From: an uncultured Bacteroidales bacterium | GTDB taxonomy: Bacteria; Bacteroidota; Bacteroidia; Bacteroidales; UBA932 | NCBI GenBank assembly: GCA_937898205.1 | Contig: CALEJC010000228.1 | Span: 1-12,683, forward strand | Direction: 5' to 3' | Length of the DNA: 12,683 nt | Part shown: positions 7,797 to 12,683 of the stretch, piece by piece | How the letters are laid out: every line of letters starts with the position of its first letter | Position numbering within the stretch: position 1 is the first letter of the stretch | Notes under the pieces: generated by a model | Database searches by the model: none | Told to the model about the DNA's origin: nothing | The model's input: only the letters and a program-made list of their open reading frames with translations | Program-made: the position numbers and the translations under genes

Positions 7797-8241
7797 CAGC
7801 CTCGAGTCCGCTGACAATCCTTACAACATCTTTTGAAGAACCTTCCACTTCAAAACCTCCCGGTGCGGAGCTTACGACGATCCGGTCTTCCCACATCCTG
7901 AAAGCTCTTGCGATAGGAGAGCGCTTGATGTAGCATCTTTGACCTCCTTCATTGCTCTTGAGCTTGTATTCATGGATATCCATGACTCTGGCAAGAGTGC
8001 TTTCTGCCTGCTCTGCAGAACCATAGATGTGAGCAGTCCTGCTTGTGTAGCCAAATCTGGGATAGATCAATGCAAACACCGCCATGATGAGGGCGATCTG
8101 CCAAAGCGAATCATATCCGTTGACAAACATATTTGAAACATTGCTATCCACAAAACCTGCAGCGACCATAATCGCCAAAATCAGGCAAAGTACTATCATT
8201 AAGTAGAAAAAGTACTTGATAGATCTAATAATATACTTCAT
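7774..8241 (-). CDS. Small two-helix membrane protein of unknown function
   Basis: This is a 155-residue protein I do not recognise. Two hydrophobic segments, about 10-29 (FFYLMIVLCLILAIMVAAGF) and 45-60 (LWQIALIMAVFALIYP), flank a short loop. A soluble domain of about 95 residues follows (YKLKSNEGGQRCYIKRSPIARAF..., then IVVSSAPGGFEVEG), beta-rich and ending in a charged tail. With two helices, both ends probably lie on the same, cytoplasmic, side, given the Lys/Arg before helix 1. The start is taken as ATG at 8241. An in-frame GTG two codons earlier (8247) is unlikely because it lies inside the promoter box. It is a single-gene unit, divergent from the coiled-coil/hemW unit and overlapping DUF3109 tail to tail. 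Confidence 0.75.
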   Translation of the reverse strand: MKYIIRSIKYFFYLMIVLCLILAIMVAAGFVDSNVSNMFVNGYDSLWQIALIMAVFALIYPRFGYTSRTAHIYGSAEQAESTLARVMDIHEYKLKSNEGGQRCYIKRSPIARAFRMWEDRIVVSSAPGGFEVEGSSKDVVRIVSGLEAANQQEDV

Positions 8242-8246
8242 AGGCA

Positions 8247-8254
8247 CAAAATTA
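8247..8254 (-). promoter_or_regulatory. -7 promoter element for the small membrane protein, near-leaderless
   Basis: On the minus strand this reads TAATTTTG, exact for TAnnTTTG. The last base of the box is only 5 bases before the A of the ATG at 8241. Transcription starting the usual few bases downstream would begin on or next to the start codon. No -33 TTTG is evident. Confidence 0.5.
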
Positions 8255-8265
8255 GTAAAAATTGC

Positions 8266-8273
8266 TATTTTTG
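8266..8273 (+). promoter_or_regulatory. -7 promoter element for the coiled-coil protein/hemW unit
   Basis: TATTTTTG is exact for TAnnTTTG and lies 21 bases before the ATG at 8295, leaving a leader of about 15 bases. The -33 region shows no clear TTTG. It faces away from the minus-strand box at 8247-8254, with 11 bases between them. Confidence 0.55.
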
Positions 8274-8294
8274 TGAGACATAAACGATTTAATT

Positions 8295-9209
8295 ATGCAA
8301 AGAGAAGATCCACTTGAGAGACTTGAAAGGATTGAGGCAGAGAAAAAAGCCAATGGCGGCCTCAAGACTACCATGATTATAATGATTGTCGTTGCAGTCG
8401 CTCTTGCTGCGGCTCTGGCCTATGTGATGATCACAAAGAACAACCTTGTAGAGCAGCTCAACGAGGAAAAAGTAGACCTTACAGCCCAGATTGAGGCGCT
8501 TCAGACAGATTTTGAGACTCTCTCATCTGACTACGATACCATCAATCTTCAGCTTGACTCTTCAAGAGAGGAGATTGCGCAGCTCATCGATAGAGTGAAG
8601 AAAACCGAAGCGACCAATCGTGCAAAGATCCGCCAATATGAGAAGGAGCTCGGAACCCTCCGCACCATCATGCGCGGCTATATCGTCCAGATAGACTCTC
8701 TTAACACGCTCAATGAGAAGCTCACCCAGGAAGCAGCAAGCGCCCGTAGAGAGGCCAGAGCTTCACAGGCACGCAACCGAGAGCTCACAGAGCAGGTTGA
8801 GAGCCTGAGCGAGAGAGTAAATGTCGGCTCTATCCTTAAGGCAAGAGGTTTCAGGATGGAGGCGTTTAACTCTTCAGACAAGGTGACAGACAAGTCCAAC
8901 CGTGTTGTCAGGATGCTCGTCAGCCTGTCTCTCGTAGAAAACGAGCTTGCTCAGAGAGGACCTGTCAGAATCTATGTAAGAGTCTTTGACCCGCAAGGAA
9001 ACCTGCTTCAGGACGGCAAAGGCACGACATTTACATTTGGAGAGGAGACCCTTGAAGCTACAGCTTCCCGCGAGGTGGATTATCAGGGCAACGAAGTTGA
9101 GCTTGGTATCTACATCAACAACATCCCTTCATTTGCCAAGGGTATCTACACAGTAAAGGCCTACACAGAGCAGTCTGAACTTGGCTCTACCGAGTTGATG
9201 CTCAGATAA
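8295..9209 (+). CDS. Membrane-anchored coiled-coil protein of unknown function
   Basis: This 304-residue protein has a short charged cytoplasmic head (1-24, rich in Glu, Arg and Lys) and one transmembrane helix (about 25-47, ending AYVMITKNN). A long coiled coil follows (about 48-175: heptads of Leu, Ile and Val with Glu, Gln, Lys and Arg). It ends in a globular, beta-rich domain (about 177-304), with stretches such as VRIYVRVFDPQGNLL and YTVKAYTEQSELGSTELML. The positive-inside rule puts the head in the cytoplasm and the coil and end domain in the periplasm. The layout recalls envelope spacers or scaffold proteins; I cannot name a family. Its TAA shares a base with the hemW ATG (TAATG), so hemW translation probably depends on it. 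Its own start is supported by the exact promoter box 21 bases upstream. Confidence 0.8.
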   Translation: MQREDPLERLERIEAEKKANGGLKTTMIIMIVVAVALAAALAYVMITKNNLVEQLNEEKVDLTAQIEALQTDFETLSSDYDTINLQLDSSREEIAQLIDRVKKTEATNRAKIRQYEKELGTLRTIMRGYIVQIDSLNTLNEKLTQEAASARREARASQARNRELTEQVESLSERVNVGSILKARGFRMEAFNSSDKVTDKSNRVVRMLVSLSLVENELAQRGPVRIYVRVFDPQGNLLQDGKGTTFTFGEETLEATASREVDYQGNEVELGIYINNIPSFAKGIYTVKAYTEQSELGSTELMLR

Positions 9210-10285
9210 TGATCTATATCCACGTCCCTTTCTGCAGGAGCTTCTGCACCTACTGCGACTTTTATTCGGAGCTCGCATGTGCAGGGAAGTCGGAAGACCG
9301 GATGAAGGTCTATGCGGCGGACTTGTGCAAGGAGATTGCACTCAGAAGGGAAGAGCTGGAGAGGACGACAGCAGTAAACACAGTATATCTAGGAGGTGGC
9401 ACCCCGTCGGTGCTGCCTCTTGATGTCTTGAAAGAGATCATTGCCGCCCTGCCTCAAGGCTCCGGCAGAGACGAATTCACCATAGAGGTCAACCCTGACG
9501 ACATAGTCCGGAAAGGCCCGGAATATGTCCGCGAGCTCATAAAGCTCGGAGTGAGCAGAGTGAGCATGGGTGTGCAGACGCTCTCGGACCCCTTGCTGAA
9601 GTGGATGAACCGCCGCCACGATGCCGATGCGGCGCGCAAGGCATTTGCCATCTTGCGCGAGGCCGGGGTTACCAACATCAGCCTTGACCTGATATTTGGT
9701 ATCAGTCACCTCAGTGACGAGACCCTGCTTGCCGGCATCCGCCAATTTATCGCTCTCTCGCCTGAGCACATCTCTGCCTACCAGCTCAGCATCGAAGAAG
9801 GCAGCGCGCTTGCGCAAATGCTGGAGCGCGGCGAGTATTCTCCGGCCTCGGATGAGCAATGTGAGCGCCAATACAAGCTCATCTGCCGCGAGCTTGCAGC
9901 AGCCGGGTATGAGCACTATGAAATCTCCAACTGGGCTAGGCCCGGTCGTCGTGCAGTACACAATGCCGCCTACTGGACGCGTCATGCCTATATCGGCCTG
10001 GGCCCCGGGGCACATTCGTTTGACGGGCAGCAGCGAAGCAGCAACAGCATGCAGTTGCAAGGCTGGACCAGGAGCTTTGAGCAGCTCAGCGAGGAGGAGA
10101 TACTGGAAGAGCAGATCATGCTTGGTCTGAGGACAAGCGACGGCATATCTCCACATATATGCGACCAGGCGGCAGTAGACAAGTTGCTCTCTGAAGGACT
10201 TTTGGTGCAGACTCCGGCAGGCCGGGTGCGCATCCCTGAGGAGCATTTCTTTGTCTCGGATAATATTATTGCAGACTTGTTTTAA
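9209..10285 (+). CDS. hemW: HemW, radical SAM heme chaperone (formerly called oxygen-independent coproporphyrinogen III oxidase-like)
   Basis: HemW binds heme and passes it to membrane targets such as respiratory proteins. It is related to HemN but is not itself a coproporphyrinogen oxidase. The 358-residue protein starts at once with the radical SAM motif: MIYIHVPFC, then Cys9-x3-Cys13-x2-Cys16 followed by Asp-Phe. The absence of the extra Cys after this motif, which HemN has, favours HemW. GGGTPS (62-67), EVNPDD (93-98), the SMGVQTL segment (119-125), HISAYQLSIEEG (187-198), HYEISNWA (236-243), HN near 251 and GLGPGAHS (263-270) all fit. The end, FFVSDNIIADLF, is the usual C-terminus. One small oddity is FGISHLSDET (153-162), where many members have a Gly-Leu/Ile-Pro-Gly loop. 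The start ATG overlaps the stop of the coiled-coil gene. Confidence 0.95.
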   Translation: MIYIHVPFCRSFCTYCDFYSELACAGKSEDRMKVYAADLCKEIALRREELERTTAVNTVYLGGGTPSVLPLDVLKEIIAALPQGSGRDEFTIEVNPDDIVRKGPEYVRELIKLGVSRVSMGVQTLSDPLLKWMNRRHDADAARKAFAILREAGVTNISLDLIFGISHLSDETLLAGIRQFIALSPEHISAYQLSIEEGSALAQMLERGEYSPASDEQCERQYKLICRELAAAGYEHYEISNWARPGRRAVHNAAYWTRHAYIGLGPGAHSFDGQQRSSNSMQLQGWTRSFEQLSEEEILEEQIMLGLRTSDGISPHICDQAAVDKLLSEGLLVQTPAGRVRIPEEHFFVSDNIIADLF

Positions 10286-10299
10286 GAATACTAACTTTG
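10269..10299 (+). promoter_or_regulatory. Promoter of the aminopeptidase P gene, near-leaderless
   Basis: TAACTTTG at 10292-10299 is an exact TAnnTTTG box. TTG at 10269-10271, 20 bases earlier, fits the -33 element and makes this the best two-part promoter in the window. The box ends 4 bases before the ATG at 10304, so the transcript should start on or beside the start codon. The promoter lies over the last bases of hemW and the 18-base gap behind it. Confidence 0.6.
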
Positions 10300-10303
10300 T
10301 GAT

Positions 10304-12067
10304 ATGGACAATATATATAGCCAAAGAATAGAAAGACTTCGCTCTTTGATGAGTTCAAAGGGCTGGGATGCAGTAGTGGTGAGCGGATCTGACCCTCACG
10401 CGAGCGAATACCCTTCAGACCGTTGGAAGCAGGTGCAGTGGCTTTCCGGTTTTACCGGAGAGGCAGGAGACCTTGTGATCACTCTCGATCATGCCGGTTT
10501 GTGGACCGACTCGCGATATTTCATCCAGGCCCGCACTCAGCTCGAAGGCACAGGAGTGGAGTTACACAAGACCCGTGTGCCGGACGAGGTCCCTATCCCT
10601 CTTTGGCTCAAGCAGGAGTTTGGTGATGACGCTATCATCGCCCTTGATGGCCTGAGCGTCGGAGCTTCTGATGCTCTTGAACTTCCAGGCACAGTGATCA
10701 GCGTTCCTGACCTTTTGAGCAGGTTCTGGGAAGACCGTCCTGCGATCCCGCAGACTCCGATCTTCACCATCGAGACCGGCGAAACACGTCAGCAGAAGCT
10801 TGCCTGGCTCAGGGATCAGATCAAGTCTTCCGGCTGTGATGCTGCCCTGATATCTTCGCTTGACTGCGTGGCGTGGATGCTCAATGTCCGCGCCTCGGAT
10901 ATAGAATATAATCCGCTGGTACTTAGCTATCTGCTTGTCACTCAGGATCGTGTACTGTGGTATGTGATCCGTCAGGAAGATATCGACGAGCAGACTCAGG
11001 CTTGTTTTGATGAGATAAGTGCTGAGGATATTGACATCCTGCCTTATGCCGACATCGAATACATCTCCTCAGAGATCGACGGCAAGATCCTTCTCGAGAC
11101 ATCGGTAAACTATAATATCTATAGCAGCCTCTTGGCTGCAAATGTGGCATTTGAGATGCAACGCAGTCCGATTGCCCTGCGCAAAGCGATCAAGAATCCT
11201 CGCGAGGTCGAAGCGATGCGTCGTGCACACGTCACAGACGGAGTGGCGATGGTGCGCTTCCTTTACTACCTTGAGCGCAGTCTTGATGCCGGCCGCGAGC
11301 TAAGCGAATGGGATGCCGCGCTCAAGCTGGAAGATATCCGCTCTGAGTCTGAGGAATATACGGGCGACAGCTTCCAGACCATCTCTGCCTATGGCCCGGG
11401 TGCAGCCTTGCCGCATTATATCACTCCTAAAGACGATGCGCCGATCCTGCGACAGTCAGGCCTTTACCTCAATGACTCGGGCGCTCAGTATACAACAGGG
11501 ACAACTGATATTACGCGCACCATCCCGCTGGGCGAATGTACTGCGCTTGAGAGAGAAGACTACACCCTTGTCCTTAAAGGCCATATCGATCTAGCCAAAG
11601 CTGTTTTCCCTGTGGGCACTGCAGGCTGCCAGATTGATGCCCTTGCCCGTAATCCTTTGTGGGAGAGCATGCGCAACTTCGGCCACGGCACAGGTCATGG
11701 CGTGGGTTACTTCCTCGGGGTACACGAGGGCCCGCAAGACATCCGTCAGAACTTCAACTCCACCCCGCTTAGTCCCGGCATGATCACCTCCATTGAGCCG
11801 GGCATCTATCGCGAGGGGAGACATGGTGTGCGTCACGAAAATCTCTATCTTTGCGTCGATGCAGGAACCAACGATTTCGGTGCCTGGTTGAGGTTTGAGC
11901 CGCTCACGCTTTGTCCTTTTGATTGCTCGATACTTGAGCTCGATCTGCTGGACAGAAATGAAAAGCGCTGGCTCAACGATTATCATCAGAAAGTATATGA
12001 AACCTTGTCTCCACTTCTCCCTGAGCACATCGCTCAATGGTTGAAGGAAAAGACAGCAGCAATTTAG
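10304..12067 (+). CDS. pepP: Xaa-Pro aminopeptidase (aminopeptidase P, M24B family)
   Basis: The enzyme removes an N-terminal residue that precedes proline and works in the cytoplasm with two metal ions, usually manganese. The 587-residue length and three-domain layout match the long bacterial/eukaryotic XPNPEP1-type enzyme rather than the shorter E. coli form. There are two creatinase-like N-terminal domains (about 1-145, with SGSDPHASEY at 27-36 and GFTGEAGD at 49-56; and 150-295, with the segment VRASDIEYNPL at 195-205), then the pita-bread catalytic domain. All five expected metal ligands are present: Asp391 (NDSGAQY), Asp402 (GTTDITRT), His465 (HGTGHGVG), Glu498 (SIEPGIY) and Glu512 (RHENLYL). 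His461 and the following loop are intact, so it should be active. No signal peptide is seen. lpxK follows after 3 bases. The gene has its own promoter, so it need not depend on hemW. Confidence 0.95.
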   Translation: MDNIYSQRIERLRSLMSSKGWDAVVVSGSDPHASEYPSDRWKQVQWLSGFTGEAGDLVITLDHAGLWTDSRYFIQARTQLEGTGVELHKTRVPDEVPIPLWLKQEFGDDAIIALDGLSVGASDALELPGTVISVPDLLSRFWEDRPAIPQTPIFTIETGETRQQKLAWLRDQIKSSGCDAALISSLDCVAWMLNVRASDIEYNPLVLSYLLVTQDRVLWYVIRQEDIDEQTQACFDEISAEDIDILPYADIEYISSEIDGKILLETSVNYNIYSSLLAANVAFEMQRSPIALRKAIKNPREVEAMRRAHVTDGVAMVRFLYYLERSLDAGRELSEWDAALKLEDIRSESEEYTGDSFQTISAYGPGAALPHYITPKDDAPILRQSGLYLNDSGAQYTTGTTDITRTIPLGECTALEREDYTLVLKGHIDLAKAVFPVGTAGCQIDALARNPLWESMRNFGHGTGHGVGYFLGVHEGPQDIRQNFNSTPLSPGMITSIEPGIYREGRHGVRHENLYLCVDAGTNDFGAWLRFEPLTLCPFDCSILELDLLDRNEKRWLNDYHQKVYETLSPLLPEHIAQWLKEKTAAI

Positions 12068-12070
12068 TAT

Positions 12071-12400
12071 ATGTTAGACAAGATATTATTATTCCCTTAC
12101 TACCTCAGTCTCAAAATCAGGGACCGCCATTATTCCCGTCCGGGCCGCAAGGTCTTTGTGCCGTCTGTGCCATCTGTGTGTGTGGGCAATGTCACTGTGG
12201 GCGGAACAGGTAAAACTCCTCACGTGGAGATGATTCTGGACATCCTTCAGAAGAGCGAGAGGTGGGCAGGAAGCCAGCTTGCCGTGCTTTCGCGTGGCTA
12301 CAAGAGAGAGAGCAAGGGTTTTCAGCAGGTGACGCTGAAGAGTAGTGCCGCTCTGGTCGGTGATGAGCCACTGCAGATCAAGAAAAACTTCCCGGAGTTC
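12071..12400 (+). pseudogene. lpxK: Tetraacyldisaccharide 4'-kinase LpxK, 5' part only, broken at a sequence junction
   Basis: LpxK phosphorylates the 4' position of the lipid A disaccharide at the inner membrane using ATP. About 110 codons are recognisable: the N-terminal membrane-associating helix (MLDKILLFPYYLSLKIRDRHY), the Walker A-type loop GNVTVGGTGKTP at 39-50, LSRGYKRESKGF at 73-84 and VGDEPLQI at 96-103. After NFPEF (106-110) the expected ITVAV-like continuation is missing. The frame instead runs 24 codons through unrelated DNA to a stop at 12473-12475. The family is about 350 residues, so two thirds is lost. Because the following DNA is a coherent opposite-strand fragment of another gene, this is more likely a joined contig than a gene that decayed in the cell. 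It starts 3 bases after the pepP stop and would be co-transcribed with it. Confidence 0.85.
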
Positions 12401-12409
12401 ATATATTAT

Positions 12410-12683
12410 AACAGAATTATTCTGGCTTTCGATGGTTGCTTCCATCTGCTGGGATGTAGCCGCAGTTTCTTCTGATACCGCAGATATATTCTGAATCACA
12501 TCCACTGCATCAATTTTAGCCTGCTCCATGGCATGCATATTATCTGCAATTTCATCAAGATTCTCTGTTAATGACAATACCTGAGAGTTAATATTCTTAA
12601 ATGCTTCTACAGTGTTAAGGAGTGCTTCTCCCTGGAAGCGCACAATCTGTTCCGCATCTTTGGCTGATTTGGCTGTAAATTCA
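12410..12683 (-). CDS. Methyl-accepting chemotaxis protein, signalling-domain fragment, open at the right edge
   Basis: Read on the minus strand, the frame is open from the window edge (EFTAKSAKDAEQIV...) to about base 12410. The fragment of some 91 residues is the late part of an MCP cytoplasmic signalling coiled coil: FQGEALLNTVEAFKNI, then heptads, then ISAVSEETAATSQQMEATIE, the conserved stretch close to an MCP C-terminus. Such proteins pass receptor signals to CheA/CheW. The start and the last few dozen residues are both missing. The GTG at 12643 is only an internal codon. Base composition here is visibly more AT-rich than in the genes to the left. Chemoreceptors of this type are usual in Clostridia and unusual in gut Bacteroidales, so the fragment probably comes from another organism. 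Confidence 0.8.

Noticed and set aside
7787..7798. TGCT-GATT-AGCA hairpin at the end of the DUF3109 gene as a terminator
   Set aside because: The stem is only 4 base pairs and no T-run follows on either strand.
8242..8247. GTG start two codons upstream for the small membrane protein
   Set aside because: It overlaps the exact TAATTTTG promoter box, so the codon would not be in the transcript.
9389..10324. Open frame of 311 codons on the minus strand across hemW
   Set aside because: It is entirely antisense to a well-conserved hemW, its translation shows no family features and it is rich in Cys, His and Arg in a shadow-like way. The hemW motifs explain the sequence fully.
12089..12409. Left part of the minus-strand frame that continues from the MCP fragment
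   Set aside because: Left of about 12410 this frame is the complement of lpxK and loses all MCP character. It is read-through across the junction, not a fusion protein.
12401..12420. AT-rich stretch at the lpxK/MCP junction as an insertion site or recombination repeat
   Set aside because: No second copy or inverted partner of this stretch was seen in the window, and no mobile gene is nearby.

Overview
The window reads as a stretch of ordinary chromosome from a member of the Bacteroidales (Bacteroidota), most likely assembled from a community. The evidence for this is: perfect copies of the Bacteroidota -7 promoter element TAnnTTTG in front of four transcription units, no Shine-Dalgarno sequences before the starts, a large U32 protein with a C-terminal Cys cluster, a DUF3109 protein, a secreted M16-like protein without its zinc site, and a complete-length aminopeptidase P of the bacteroidal type. 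The species cannot be told from the sequence alone.

Layout. Bases 2-598 (+) hold the C-terminal two thirds of prmC, cut by the left edge. Bases 700-1860 (+) encode a lipoprotein of unknown function. It converges, with a 14-base overlap, on a minus-strand pair. That pair (4542 down to 1847) is a secreted alanine-rich TPR protein followed by a U32 family RNA-modification-type protein, joined by a TAATG stop/start overlap. Divergent from it is a plus-strand pair (4628-7796): a secreted, apparently catalytically dead M16 peptidase homologue and a Cys-rich DUF3109 protein. The DUF3109 gene converges, with a 23-base overlap, on a small two-helix membrane protein (8241-7774, minus). From 8295 everything runs on the plus strand: a membrane-anchored coiled-coil protein, hemW (again joined by TAATG), aminopeptidase P with its own near-leaderless promoter, and the first 110 codons of lpxK.

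lpxK breaks off near base 12400. The last 270 or so bases are an opposite-strand fragment of a methyl-accepting chemotaxis protein of a kind expected in Clostridia-like bacteria. This is most simply an assembly chimera at a contig end.

Functions are mostly housekeeping: release-factor methylation (PrmC), RNA hydroxylation or a related U32 reaction, heme trafficking (HemW), proline-specific peptide trimming (PepP) and lipid A phosphorylation (LpxK). They are mixed with envelope proteins of unknown role. I see no tRNA, rRNA, CRISPR array, insertion sequence, phage or defence module. I do not see a convincing new biological system. The points most worth checking are the lpxK/MCP junction, the dead M16 protein, and the compact, near-leaderless and mirrored promoter arrangements.
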